Below are positions 9,390-17,660 of a DNA stretch of 64,000 nt, piece by piece. Position numbers and translations under genes: made by a program. The DNA is from Streptomyces sp. B93. GTDB lineage: Bacteria > Actinomycetota > Actinomycetes > Streptomycetales > Streptomycetaceae. The stretch is taken from contig NZ_JAGPXL010000002.1 of NCBI RefSeq assembly GCF_018070565.1, positions 1 through 64,000 on the forward strand, read 5' to 3'. Within the stretch, counting starts at the first letter, position 1; each line of letters begins with the position of its first letter. Below the pieces are notes generated by a model that worked only from the letters and a program-made list of their open reading frames with translations, was not told where the DNA came from and ran no database searches.

Positions 9390-9668
9390 CTAGCTGGCCA
9401 GCCAGATCAGGGCCAGGAGGGTGTCCAAGGCGCCCAGGGTTACTGCTATCAGGGCCGGGACATGGCGGGAGCCTGTCCAGGTGCGGCCCATGGCCAGCCA
9501 GCCGCAGGCGATCGCCACCGGGCCGAGGATGAGCCCCAGCACGAAGAAACCGGCGATCGCGCAGATGGCGCCGATGATTCCGAGCGTCGCGCGATCCGGC
9601 CCGGTCCGTGACCACGTCCGGCCACGTGAGCGGGGGTGCCTGCGCGTGCTCTGTCCGAAGCCCGCCAT
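9390..9668 (-). CDS. Small DUF4190-like membrane protein
   Basis: 92 aa. Of three in-frame ATGs I chose 9668 because GGGAG lies 6 nt upstream. Basic N-terminus, then two or three hydrophobic segments: LGIIGAICAIAGFFVLGLILGP-like (about 30-60) with the IACGWLAMGRT turn, and a C-terminal HVPALIAVTLGALDTLLALIWLAS. The pattern resembles DUF4190 proteins of actinobacteria, integral to the membrane and of unknown function. Transcribed leftward, as is the MFS gene 300 bp upstream, but the gap argues for a separate unit. Confidence 0.65.
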   Translation of the reverse strand: MAGFGQSTRRHPRSRGRTWSRTGPDRATLGIIGAICAIAGFFVLGLILGPVAIACGWLAMGRTWTGSRHVPALIAVTLGALDTLLALIWLAS

Positions 9669-9671
9669 CAT

Positions 9672-9686
9672 CAACTCCCGGAGTTG
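9672..9686 (-). promoter_or_regulatory. 15-bp palindrome over the ribosome-binding site
   Basis: CAACTCC-C-GGAGTTG, 7-bp arms around one base, covering the GGGAG ribosome-binding site of the DUF4190-like gene. It could be an operator or an RNA hairpin hiding the site. No other copy was noticed. Confidence 0.45.
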
Positions 9687-9967
9687 GTGGGTGTGTTCGG
9701 CCTTCGCCACGCGAGTACCCCGACTCGGGACGTCAATCCCCCGACCCGGCCGGTCTGTCGGCGCGCCACCCCCCTCCGGCAGCGCGCCGCAGCACCGGTC
9801 GCCCTCCGCCCCCGTACGCGCCGTCCCGGTGAACTTGCCTCAGGAACGTGCCGTACCGGAGGGCTTGACCCACTGTGACGTGTGTCCCGTTCGGGGCGGG
9901 AGGAATCTTTAGCGTTGTCACCCTGATAGGGGAAATTCGGGTCCGCGACGCCTTCGCTGAGCAGATG

Positions 9968-11587
9968 TCAGATGTGCACCGCTCCCGATCCCGCCTCCGC
10001 GTTCTCCCCGCGCTTGGCCAGGAACGCCACCAGCACCGCCACCACCGCGACCCCGGCGGCCGTGAGGGAGGCCAGGCTCATACCGGAGATGAAGGTGTCG
10101 TGGGCGACATCGGTGATCTGGGCGGCGACCTGCTCCGGCGTCTCCGGCGTCACCGGTGCCACACCGACCTGGACCGCCTCCGAGGCCTGGTCCGCCTGCT
10201 CCGGGGTGAGCGGCGGAAGCCCCGCGTCCGCCCAGTTGCCGGGCAGGTCGTTGTCGACCTTGGAGGCCATCACGGCGCCCAGCACCGCCGTACCGAGGCT
10301 GCCGCCGATCTGCATGGCGGACTGCTGGAGACCACCGGCGACACCGGACAGCTCCATCGGCGCGTTGCCGACGATGACCTCGGTGGCGCCGACCATGACG
10401 GGCGCGAGGCCGAGGCCCAGCAGGGCGAACCAGAGGGACATCAGAGCGCTGCCGGTGTCGGTCCGGAGGGTGGAGATGCCGTACATGGCGAGCGCGGTGA
10501 AGGCCATGCCCGCGACCAGCGGGATGCGCGGGCCCACCTTGGTGATCGCGGCCCCGGCGAGCGGCGAGCCGACGATCATCATGCCGGTGAGCGGCAGCAG
10601 GTGCAGACCGGCGTCGACGGGGCTCAGCCCGTGGACGTTCTGGAGGTAGAAGGTGACGAAGAACAGGCCGCCCATGAAGGCGATGGCCATCAGCACCATC
10701 AGCACCACACCGGCCGACAGCGACACCGAGCGGAACAGCGTGAGCGGGATGAGCGGTTCCTTCACCCGCTTCTCCCAGAGCCCGAAGCCCAGGAACAGCG
10801 CGGCGGAGGCGAAGAGGAACGTCCAGGTCTTCCCGTCGCCCCAGCCCCACTCGGGGGCCTTGATGAGCGCCCAGACCAGACAGAACATCGCCACGGACAG
10901 CAGCACGATGCCGGGGATGTCGAAGGAGCGGGGAGCCTTCTCGGCGCGGTGGTCCAGCAGGATCCAGGCGCCGAGCGCGACGGCGAGGACGCCGACCGGG
11001 ACGTTGATGAAGAAGACGGACTGCCAGTTGACGTGCTCGACGAGGACACCGCCGAGGATCGGGCCGCCCGCGGTGGAGGCGCCGATGACCATGCCCCAGA
11101 TGCCGATGGCCATGTTCAGCTTCTCGGCCGGGAAGGTGGCCCGCAGCAGGCCCAGCGCGGCGGGCATCAGCAGCGCGCCGAAGAGGCCCTGGAGCACCCG
11201 GAAGGTGATGACCAGCGCGATGCTGCCGGACAGGCCGATGGCACCGGAGGCGGCGGCGAAGCCGACGACGCCGATGAGGAAGGTCTGGCGGTGCCCGAAG
11301 CGGTCACCGAGCTTGCCTGCGGTGATCAGACAGACCGCCAGGGCGAGGAAGTAGCCGTTGGTGATCCACTGGACGTCGGCGAAGCTGGCGTTCAGGTCCT
11401 TCTGGATGGCCGGGTTGGCGATGGCCACGATGGTGCCGTCGAGGGCCACCATCATGACCCCTACGGCGACGGTTATGAGGGTGAACCAAGGGTGGCCGCG
11501 CAGCCCCTTGCCGGGTGTCGCGTCCGACGGGGTCACCGGTGCCTTGTCCCCCGACCCCGCCGTGTCGATGGTGGTCTGACTAGTCAT
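9968..11587 (-). CDS. MFS drug exporter, DHA2 (14-TMS) family
   Basis: 539 aa from ATG 11587; a TTG at 11617 would add ten residues. Proton-driven multidrug or secondary-metabolite exporter in the plasma membrane. The DHA2 signature is clear: ALDGTIVAIANPAIQKDL in the first helix region, GKLGDRFGHRQTFLIGVVGF (motif A) and later GVVLMVLMAIAFMGGLFF. About 14 hydrophobic segments and length fit EmrB/QacA-type proteins. Divergent from a TetR gene, which by the usual pattern represses it. No clear ribosome-binding site. Substrate unknown. Confidence 0.92.
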   Translation of the reverse strand: MTSQTTIDTAGSGDKAPVTPSDATPGKGLRGHPWFTLITVAVGVMMVALDGTIVAIANPAIQKDLNASFADVQWITNGYFLALAVCLITAGKLGDRFGHRQTFLIGVVGFAAASGAIGLSGSIALVITFRVLQGLFGALLMPAALGLLRATFPAEKLNMAIGIWGMVIGASTAGGPILGGVLVEHVNWQSVFFINVPVGVLAVALGAWILLDHRAEKAPRSFDIPGIVLLSVAMFCLVWALIKAPEWGWGDGKTWTFLFASAALFLGFGLWEKRVKEPLIPLTLFRSVSLSAGVVLMVLMAIAFMGGLFFVTFYLQNVHGLSPVDAGLHLLPLTGMMIVGSPLAGAAITKVGPRIPLVAGMAFTALAMYGISTLRTDTGSALMSLWFALLGLGLAPVMVGATEVIVGNAPMELSGVAGGLQQSAMQIGGSLGTAVLGAVMASKVDNDLPGNWADAGLPPLTPEQADQASEAVQVGVAPVTPETPEQVAAQITDVAHDTFISGMSLASLTAAGVAVVAVLVAFLAKRGENAEAGSGAVHI

Positions 11588-11713
11588 GCGTTCGAGGCTA
11601 ATGACAGCCACTGACAATTGACAAACGGATTCACAAGTCGGTAACTGTCACGACACTTGCCCCACCCCCGAACGTCGAACGCCGAACGCCCCCGAACGAG
11701 GAGAAGCCGTTCC
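11588..11713. promoter_or_regulatory. Divergent MFS/TetR control region
   Basis: On the plus strand TTGACA (11618-11623) is followed after 17 nt by GTAACT (11641-11646), a plausible promoter for the TetR gene. TGACA occurs three times in direct orientation (11602-11606, 11612-11616, 11619-11623) and once inverted (TGTCA in AACTGTCACG, near 11645). These are candidate TetR half-sites overlapping both promoters. Confidence 0.5.
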
Positions 11714-12367
11714 TTGAACACCGGAACCGGAACCACCCCGCCCGGACTGCGCGAGCGCAAGAAACAGCGCACCCGGGACGCGCTGGTCCGCGCCGCGCTG
11801 GAACTCTTCACCGAACGGGGGTACGAGCAGACCACCGTCGACGAGATCGCCGAGGCCGTCGACGTCTCACAGCGCACCTTCTTCCGCTACTTCGCGGGCA
11901 AGGAGGACGCCGCCCTCGCCCTCCAGGAACTGGCGGAGGCCCACTTCGCCGCCGCCGTGCGCGCCCGGCCGCCGCACGAGCCGCCGATGGAGGCGCTGCG
12001 CCGGGCCGTCCTGGAGGGCTGGGACACCATCAGCGACGCCATCGAGGCCGTCGTCCCCGTGGCCCTGCACCTGCGGATGTGGCGGGTCATCGAGTCGACG
12101 CCCGTGCTGCTCGCCGCGCGGCTGCGCCGCTCCATGGAGACCGAGGAGGAGATCGCGCGGGTGATCGCCGCGCGGGAGGGCCTCGACGCGGACACCGACC
12201 CGCGGCCCCGGGTGGCGGTGGCCGTCTTCAGCGGGGTGATCCGGGTCGCCGAACGGCAGTGGAGCACCGGCGCGGACCACAGCGTGGCGGCGATCCGCAC
12301 GCTGACCTCGGAGTACCTCGACCACGTGGGACCGGCGCTGGCGGGCGACTGGCGCACCCATCCCTGA
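11714..12367 (+). CDS. TetR family regulator, probable repressor of the MFS exporter
   Basis: 217 aa. I chose TTG at 11714 because GAGGAGAAG lies 7 nt upstream; the open frame starts 19 codons earlier. N-terminal helix-turn-helix: RERKKQRTRDALVRAALELF ... TTVDEIAEAVDVSQRTFFRYFAGKED. The C-terminal ligand domain is not diagnostic, but the VSQRTFFRYF recognition helix is typical of AcrR-like regulators paired with exporters. Divergent from the MFS gene with about 126 bp between, so auto- and cross-regulation is expected. Confidence 0.9.
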   Translation: MNTGTGTTPPGLRERKKQRTRDALVRAALELFTERGYEQTTVDEIAEAVDVSQRTFFRYFAGKEDAALALQELAEAHFAAAVRARPPHEPPMEALRRAVLEGWDTISDAIEAVVPVALHLRMWRVIESTPVLLAARLRRSMETEEEIARVIAAREGLDADTDPRPRVAVAVFSGVIRVAERQWSTGADHSVAAIRTLTSEYLDHVGPALAGDWRTHP

Positions 12368-12530
12368 CTCCGCCGAACACGCCGGAAGCCGACCGGCGCG
12401 CCGGCACCCCGGTGTCCCCAACGCCGGTTATGCGCACCGCCGGACGCCACGGACCCGCCCCTGACCTCAAACGTGATCCCCATCACTTGGTTCACGCGAG
12501 ACCGTCCCGTTCTCCTAGTGTGTCCTCCCA

Positions 12531-13748
12531 GTGACTTCCTTCGACACCTCCCCGCAACTCGGCGTCTGGCGCGCACTGCTCGCGCTGGCCGTGGTGTTCG
12601 TGATGCTGGCGACCTCCGGCTGGACCGCCCTGCGGGGCCAGCGGGAGTCGACCCCCTTCCAGGCCACCCTCGTGGCCTGGGAGCACGGCAAGCTGCACGG
12701 CCACCGACTGCCCGACCCCCAGTCCGAGCCCGGCGCCCTGGCCCGGTTCTTCGCCTCCCTCACCGAGGCGGACCGGACCCGGCTCGCCCACCGCTACCCC
12801 CTGGTCGTCGGCAACATGAACGGCGCCCCGGTCGACCTGCGCTACAGGGCCAACCGGCTCGCGCTCGCCGAGGCCCGCGAGACCGAGCGGGAACGCATGC
12901 GCGACCCCCGGCTCACCCCCGCCGGACAGCACGAGGCGGGCCGCCGTATGCACCGCCTGGAATCGCTGCTCACCCGGGGCCGCAACATCCTCGCCTTCAG
13001 CCCGGACGGCTCCGGCCGGGTCGCCGAGGTCTTCGGCGACCTGCGCACCGCCGAACGGGTCTCGGTCGTCGTCCCCGGCGTCGACACCGACCTGCTCACC
13101 TTCCAGCGCACCCAGCGCCGCTACAGCGCCCCCGCCGGCATGGCGGAGGCCCTGTACCGCACCGAACGCGCGGCGAGCCCCGGCACCCGTACGGCCGTGA
13201 TCGCCTGGGCCGACTACACCGCGCCCAGCGGCATCGGCATGGACGCGGCCACCGCGATGCGCGCCGAGGACGGCGCCGTACGGCTGGACGCGCTGGTGCG
13301 CGCGCTGCCCGGCGACGCGCCGGTCTCCCTGTTCTGCCACAGCTACGGCTCGGTGGTGTGCGGGGTGGCCGCGCACCGGCTGCCGGACCGGGTGGCCGAC
13401 ATAGCGGTCGCGGGCAGTCCCGGCATGCGGGCCGCCAAGGCGTCGCACCTGCGCACCTCCGCCGAGGTGTGGGCGATGCGGGACGCCGACGACTGGATCG
13501 AGGACGTGCCCTATCTGGAGCTGGGCGGCCTCGGGCACGGCGCCGACCCGGTGTCCGCCGCGTTCGGCGCGCGCGTGCTGTCGGCGGACGGCGCGCACGG
13601 CCACGCGGGCTACTTCGAGCCCGGTACGGAGAGCCTGTGGAACTTCGCCGAGATCGGGGTCGGCGCATACTCGTCGGTGCACTGCGCCGACGATGCCGAC
13701 GACTGCCGGGCGGGTTTGTCCGCAACCGCCCCGGCCGGACGCGCGTAG
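12531..13748 (+). CDS. Alpha/beta hydrolase, DUF1023 type
   Basis: 405 aa from a GTG start. An N-terminal hydrophobic segment (residues 14-32, LLALAVVFVMLATSGWTAL) anchors it or acts as signal, so the enzyme probably acts outside the membrane. Middle region is charged and helical; the C-terminal half is the hydrolase: RVSVVVPGVDTDL, then VSLFCHSYGSVVCG with the probable nucleophile Ser271, IAVAGSPGMRA, an acid near Asp318-Asp321 and a candidate His near 356-358. The nucleophile elbow has Cys269 where GHSYG normally has Gly. DUF1023 proteins are actinobacterial; substrate unknown. No evident ribosome-binding site. Confidence 0.85.
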   Translation: MTSFDTSPQLGVWRALLALAVVFVMLATSGWTALRGQRESTPFQATLVAWEHGKLHGHRLPDPQSEPGALARFFASLTEADRTRLAHRYPLVVGNMNGAPVDLRYRANRLALAEARETERERMRDPRLTPAGQHEAGRRMHRLESLLTRGRNILAFSPDGSGRVAEVFGDLRTAERVSVVVPGVDTDLLTFQRTQRRYSAPAGMAEALYRTERAASPGTRTAVIAWADYTAPSGIGMDAATAMRAEDGAVRLDALVRALPGDAPVSLFCHSYGSVVCGVAAHRLPDRVADIAVAGSPGMRAAKASHLRTSAEVWAMRDADDWIEDVPYLELGGLGHGADPVSAAFGARVLSADGAHGHAGYFEPGTESLWNFAEIGVGAYSSVHCADDADDCRAGLSATAPAGRA

Positions 13749-13801
13749 AGGCGCAAGAACTGCGGTCCGTGCGGGGAGGGGACGAACGAGCGCATGCCGC
13801 A

Positions 13802-13807
13802 TACGAT
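13802..13807 (+). promoter_or_regulatory. Probable -10 of leaderless DUF4429 gene
   Basis: TACGAT with exactly 7 nt before ATG 13815. Identical hexamer and spacing to the potassium-channel gene at 8448. Confidence 0.5.
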
Positions 13808-13814
13808 GAGCCGC

Positions 13815-14663
13815 ATGGGTGACGTACTGGCCGGATTTCATGCCGCCTGGGAGTTCGGGTCCGACTCCGTGCTCATCCGCTACGAACGGGGGATTCGAAC
13901 ACCCAGGCTGTTCCACGCGCTCGGGGAGCGCCGCATACCCCTGGCCGCGCTCGCGGGCGTGACGCTCTCGCCCGGCCGACGCGGCACCGTCGTACTGCGG
14001 GCGGAGCCGCGGCCCGGCGCCGATCCGCTGATCGAGGCGGCGGCGGGCCAGCTGAAGGAGTCCTACGACCCCTACCGGCTCGTCCTGCCCGCCGAACGGG
14101 AGACACTCGCCGAGCGGTACGCCGACGAGCTGCGGGCCCGCCTGGACGACGACCCCGGCCCCGCCGAGCGCCACCTCGTGGCGCCGCCCGAGGCACCGCT
14201 CCAGTTCAAGGCCTACGACGGCAAGGCGTCCTTCGACGGTACGACCGTGCACTTCCGGTGGTTCTGGACCGGCGCCTCCACCGCCAAGTGGAAGGCCGGG
14301 GACCAGAGCTTCGCCGTCACCGAGCTGAGCGGGGTGGAGTGGCGGTCGCCGGACGCCCTCGACGGTCATCTGCGGCTGCTGCCCCGGGACGGGGGCGCCG
14401 CGGCCGTGCAGGCCGACCAGGATCCGGCGGCCGTGGTGTTCGGGCTCGGGTACGGGCCGGTGCACGAGTCACTGCCGTTCGCGGCGGCGGTGCTGGCCGC
14501 GGTGCGGGAGCGGGCGACGGCGGTCCCGGCGGCGGCTGTGCCGCGCCGGGACCCCGCGGACATCGCTGAGCGGATTCGTCACCTGGGGGAGCTGTATCAG
14601 GCGGGGCTGGTGACGGATGAGGAGTTCTCCTCCAAGAAGGCGGAGTTGTTGGCGGAGCTTTAG
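13815..14663 (+). CDS. DUF4429 domain protein with C-terminal SHOCT domain
   Basis: 282 aa from ATG 13815 (MGDVLAGFHAAWEFGSDSVLIRYERG), chosen over ATGs at 13794 and 13806 because family members begin MGDVLAG and a -10 hexamer sits 7 nt upstream. Two DUF4429 units are visible, about residues 1-110 and 125-225 (second unit begins LQFKAYDGKASFDGTTVHF). The end, DPADIAERIRHLGELYQAGLVTDEEFSSKKAELLAEL, is a typical SHOCT helix pair used for oligomerisation. Cytoplasmic; no enzyme motif. Function unknown. Confidence 0.88.
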   Translation: MGDVLAGFHAAWEFGSDSVLIRYERGIRTPRLFHALGERRIPLAALAGVTLSPGRRGTVVLRAEPRPGADPLIEAAAGQLKESYDPYRLVLPAERETLAERYADELRARLDDDPGPAERHLVAPPEAPLQFKAYDGKASFDGTTVHFRWFWTGASTAKWKAGDQSFAVTELSGVEWRSPDALDGHLRLLPRDGGAAAVQADQDPAAVVFGLGYGPVHESLPFAAAVLAAVRERATAVPAAAVPRRDPADIAERIRHLGELYQAGLVTDEEFSSKKAELLAEL

Positions 14664-14703
14664 CGTCTGCCGGGTACGGTGCGTTCTTGGGTGCGGGTTG
14701 TGG

Positions 14704-14733
14704 GGGGCTGGTCGCGCAGTTCCCCGCGCCCCT
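14704..14733. repeat. Genus-typical GGGGC...GCCCC hairpin repeat, copy 1
   Basis: GGGGCTGGTCGCGCAGTTCC followed by CCGCGCCCC. The ends GGGGC and GCCCC pair. Found again at 24549-24578 and, with changes, at 49666-49695. Here it lies between convergent gene ends (DUF4429 and aldo/keto reductase) and may serve as a bidirectional terminator. Confidence 0.75.
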
Positions 14734-14741
14734 AAGCCGAT

Positions 14742-15749
14742 CTACTCCCTGCCCGCTGACACGAACCGCATGTCCGCGTAGCGATTGCCCGCCACCTTTG
14801 CCGCGATCGGGGCTAGTTGGTCCAGTTCCCCTTCCGTCAGGGTGATGGTGGCCGCCGTCACGTTCTCCTCCACCCTGCTCGGCTTGCGGGTGCCGGGGAT
14901 CGGGACGACCGGGAGGCCGTGGACCGTGGCCTGCTGCTGGACCCAGGCCAGGGCGATCTGGCCGAGGGTGGCGTCACGGGACTCGGCGATCGCACGGATC
15001 GGGGCCAGCAGGGCGGCGTTGGCGGCCGCGTTGTCGCCGGTGAAGCGGGGCTGCTGGCGGCGGAAGTCGTCGGCCGTGAGATCCGTGTCGGCGTTGGTGA
15101 AGGACCCGGTGAGGAAGCCCCGGCCGAGCGGGGAGTACGGGACCAGCGCGACGCCCAGTTCCCGGGCGGCCGGGACGACCCTCGCCTCGATGTCGCGGCT
15201 GAACAGCGACCACTCCGACTGCACCGCGGCGATCGGATGGACGGCGTGCGCGGCGCGCAGCTCGTCGGCGGTGACCTCGCTCAGCCCCAGGTGCTTCACC
15301 TTGCCCTCGCGGACCAGGTCCGCCATGGTGCCGACGGTCTCCTCGACCGGCACGTTCACATCGCGCCGGTGCATGTAGTAGAGGTCGATGACGTCGACGT
15401 CGAGGCGCTTCAGGCTCGCCTCGACGGCCTGGCGGATGTAGGGCGGGTCGTTGCGGATGACCCGCTTGGTCGGGTCGTCCGGCGGGATCGACAGGGCGAA
15501 CTTGGTCGCGATGACGACCTCGTCGCGGTGCGCCTTGAAGAACGGCGACAGGAAGCGTTCGTTCTCGCCGGCGCCGTAGGCGTCCGCGGTGTCGTAGAGG
15601 GTGACGCCCAGTTCGAGGGCGCGGTCCAGGGTGGCCCGGGAGGCGTCCGCGTCCACGGGGCCGTAGGCGAAGCTCATGCCCATGCAGCCGAGGCCCTGGA
15701 CGCCCACCTCGGGGCCGTCCGTGCCCAGCTTCACCGTCGTCATCGTCAT
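14742..15749 (-). CDS. Aldo/keto reductase
   Basis: 335 aa, ATG 15749. NADPH-dependent carbonyl reductase with a TIM barrel; the tetrad Asp53, Tyr58, Lys83 and His127 is present in YDTADAYG, IATKF and YMHRRD. The C-terminal RKPSRVEENV cofactor-binding segment is also typical. Its ATG overlaps the TGA of the upstream merR gene (ATGA), so translation is coupled and both come from the merR promoter. Probably induced when the MerR protein senses a redox-active or electrophilic compound. Physiological substrate unknown. Confidence 0.93.
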   Translation of the reverse strand: MTMTTVKLGTDGPEVGVQGLGCMGMSFAYGPVDADASRATLDRALELGVTLYDTADAYGAGENERFLSPFFKAHRDEVVIATKFALSIPPDDPTKRVIRNDPPYIRQAVEASLKRLDVDVIDLYYMHRRDVNVPVEETVGTMADLVREGKVKHLGLSEVTADELRAAHAVHPIAAVQSEWSLFSRDIEARVVPAARELGVALVPYSPLGRGFLTGSFTNADTDLTADDFRRQQPRFTGDNAAANAALLAPIRAIAESRDATLGQIALAWVQQQATVHGLPVVPIPGTRKPSRVEENVTAATITLTEGELDQLAPIAAKVAGNRYADMRFVSAGRE

Positions 15750-16228
15750 GAGGACCTCTCCGATGCCAGAGCGCGTCCGGCGTCCGCGTAGAAATCGATC
15801 TTCCGGTCCAGTACGGCCAGCGTGCCCTGGAGTTCGGCGATCCGGGCCAGCACGTCCTGCCGGGTCTGCTTGAGGAGTTCGAAGCGTTCGGTGTAGGTCT
15901 GGTCGCCCTCGCGCACGAGTTCGGCGTACCGCACCATGTCGGCGACCGGCATTCCGGTCAGCCGGAGCTTGCCGACGAGGTCGAGCCAGTCGAGGTCGCG
16001 GTTGCGGTAGCGCCGCTGGCCCGTGTGCGACCGGTCGATGTGCGGCATCAGCCCGATGCGCTCGTACCAGCGCAGGGTGTGGGCCGAGAGGCCGGTGAGG
16101 GCGGCGACCTCGCTGATCGTGTACCTGTCCTGGCCGTCCGGCCGCCGGTCCCGCCGGGGCGGTCCGGCGCAGCTGTCGGTCCTGGTGGCCGTGGCGGTGG
16201 CCGCGGCCGTGGTCTCCATCACCGTCAT
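15746..16228 (-). CDS. MerR family regulator, co-transcribed with aldo/keto reductase
   Basis: 160 aa from ATG 16228. The open frame begins earlier, but the -10 hexamer is 7 nt upstream of this ATG, which would make the mRNA leaderless. N-terminal 30 residues are Ala/Thr-rich, then the winged helix (YTISEVAALTGLSAHTLRWYERIGLMPHIDRSHTGQRRY) and a coiled-coil dimer helix. No metal-binding cysteine cluster follows, so it is not a metal sensor of the MerR/SoxR type. By its operator with a 19-bp spacer it should activate its own operon by DNA untwisting. Confidence 0.9.
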   Translation of the reverse strand: MTVMETTAAATATATRTDSCAGPPRRDRRPDGQDRYTISEVAALTGLSAHTLRWYERIGLMPHIDRSHTGQRRYRNRDLDWLDLVGKLRLTGMPVADMVRYAELVREGDQTYTERFELLKQTRQDVLARIAELQGTLAVLDRKIDFYADAGRALASERSS

Positions 16229-16235
16229 GGCTCCC

Positions 16236-16266
16236 ACGCTATGACCTTGGAGTGCGCTCCAAGCAA
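16236..16266 (-). promoter_or_regulatory. MerR-type promoter with 19-bp spacer and operator
   Basis: Read leftward: -35 TTGCTT (16266-16261), a 19-bp spacer, -10 TAGCGT (16241-16236), then 7 nt to ATG 16228. The spacer is largely occupied by the dyad CTTGGAG-N4-CTCCAAG (16246-16263). A 19-bp spacer with an internal dyad is the established hallmark of MerR-activated promoters. Confidence 0.85.
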
Positions 16267-16295
16267 GCAACGGCGGCAGAAAATCATCGGTGGCA

Positions 16296-16301
16296 TAGGC
16301 T
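16296..16301 (+). promoter_or_regulatory. Probable -10 of leaderless serine-hydrolase gene
   Basis: TAGGCT, then 7 nt, then ATG 16309. No Shine-Dalgarno sequence. It points away from the merR promoter, whose operator lies 33 bp to the left, so MerR binding could influence both. Confidence 0.5.
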
Positions 16302-16308
16302 CGGCCGC

Positions 16309-17127
16309 ATGTCGCTGAAGAGCCTCGCGTTGATCGAGAACTGGCCGGTCCCCACCGCCGCGGCGGGCGTCGTACGGGCCGACGGCACGGTACTGGGCCT
16401 CAGCGGCCCGGTCGGGCAGCGCTTCCCGCTGGCCTCGGTCACCAAGCCGCTGGCGGCGTACGCCGTGCTGGTGGCGTACGAGGAGGGCGCGATCGAACTG
16501 GACGAACCGGCGGGTCCCGCGGGGGCGACGGTCCGGCACCTCCTCGCCCACACCTCCGGCCTCGCCTTCGACGACGAGCGGGTGATGTTCGGGCCGGGTG
16601 AGCGGCGGCTCTACTCCAACACCGGGTTCGAGCAGCTCGGCGACCATGTCGCCAAGGCGACGGAGATCCCCTTCCCGGAGTACCTGCGGCAGGCGGTGCT
16701 GGAGCCGCTGGGCATGACGTCGACGACGCTCTCCGGCTCCCCGGCGAAGGACGCCGTCTCCACGGTGGAGGACCTGCTGCGGTTCGCGGCGGAGGTGCAG
16801 CAGCCCCGGCTGCTGGACCCGCGGACGGTCGCCGAGGCGATGAGTGTGCAGTACCCGGGGACGAAGGGGGTGCTTCCCGGGTACGGCCACCAGAACCCCA
16901 ACGACTGGGGGCTCGGCTTCGAGATCCGCGACGGCAAGTCCCCGCACTGGACCGGCGCCTCGTCCTCCCCGCGCACCTTCGGACACTTCGGACAGTCCGG
17001 TACGTTCCTGTGGATCGACCCCGACGCGGGCGTGGCGTGCGTCGCCCTGACCGACCGGGCGTTCGGGGACTGGGCGATCGAGGCGTGGCCGGGCTTCACG
17101 GACGCGGTGCTCGCGGAAGCGGCGTGA
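16309..17127 (+). CDS. Serine hydrolase, class C beta-lactamase/DD-peptidase fold
   Basis: 272 aa from ATG 16309. The active-site motifs are SVTK (Ser43 to Lys46) and YSN (Tyr102 to Asn104); a later HFGQSGT corresponds to the third motif. There is no signal peptide, so it is probably a cytoplasmic esterase or amidase of the beta-lactamase-related family rather than a resistance enzyme. Divergent from merR and its reductase. Substrate unknown. Confidence 0.88.
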   Translation: MSLKSLALIENWPVPTAAAGVVRADGTVLGLSGPVGQRFPLASVTKPLAAYAVLVAYEEGAIELDEPAGPAGATVRHLLAHTSGLAFDDERVMFGPGERRLYSNTGFEQLGDHVAKATEIPFPEYLRQAVLEPLGMTSTTLSGSPAKDAVSTVEDLLRFAAEVQQPRLLDPRTVAEAMSVQYPGTKGVLPGYGHQNPNDWGLGFEIRDGKSPHWTGASSSPRTFGHFGQSGTFLWIDPDAGVACVALTDRAFGDWAIEAWPGFTDAVLAEAA

Positions 17128-17160
17128 TCCTCGCCGAGCAGGAGGCGTGACGGGCGCGGC

Positions 17161-17577
17161 CTACTTCGCCCGGCACTCGAACCACACCGTCTTGCCGTCC
17201 CCGGCGGGGCGCACCGTCACGCCCCACCGGTCGGTCACCGCGTCGACCAGCAGCAGACCACGCCCGCTGTCGGCGAGCGTGTCCCCACCGCCCATGACCG
17301 GCAGCCGCGGACAGCCGTCCGACACCTCCACCCGCACCGCGGCGGGCAGCAGCAGGAAGCAGATACGGCAGCGGCGGCCCGGCACATGGCGTACGACGTT
17401 CGCCATCAGCTCCGTCAGCGCCAGCTCGGCCGCGTCGGCCACGTCGAGCAGGCCCGCGCCCGTCAGGTACAGCCGCAGAACGCGGCGCAGGTGCCGCGCC
17501 GAGTGCTCCCCCAGCGCGAACTCGGCGCGGTACCTCGACTGAAAGTCCGTTGCCTGCGGACCAGTTACGTGATTCAC
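17161..17577 (-). CDS. RsbW-like ATP-binding (HATPase_c_2) protein
   Basis: 138 aa from GTG 17577. GHKL-fold anti-sigma-type kinase domain: N-box ALTELMANVVRHV, G1 box EVSDGCPRLP and G2 box SGRGLLLVDAVTDRWG. Short, with no other domain. In Streptomyces dozens of such proteins sit next to XRE (DUF5753) and DUF397 genes, as this one does head-to-head, and they are implicated in development control (family knowledge). Whether it binds a sigma factor or the neighbouring XRE/DUF397 proteins cannot be told from sequence. Confidence 0.88.
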   Translation of the reverse strand: MNHVTGPQATDFQSRYRAEFALGEHSARHLRRVLRLYLTGAGLLDVADAAELALTELMANVVRHVPGRRCRICFLLLPAAVRVEVSDGCPRLPVMGGGDTLADSGRGLLLVDAVTDRWGVTVRPAGDGKTVWFECRAK

Positions 17578-17660
17578 ATCACCAGGTTGCTACGCACCGC
17601 ATACGCTCGACCACGCAACGAAACGAACGCCGTGAGGCGTTGCAGGCCGGAGGTGCACAC

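Noticed and set aside
9733..9921. Small minus-strand frame starting MTTLKIPPAPNGTHVTVGQALRYG upstream of the DUF4190-like gene
   Set aside because: No ribosome-binding site or -10 with proper spacing, and the second half is low-complexity; a real short peptide gene cannot be excluded but is not supported.
16309..17127. Antibiotic beta-lactamase
   Set aside because: SVTK and YSN motifs are present but there is no signal peptide and the gene context is metabolic; a cytoplasmic esterase-type member fits better.
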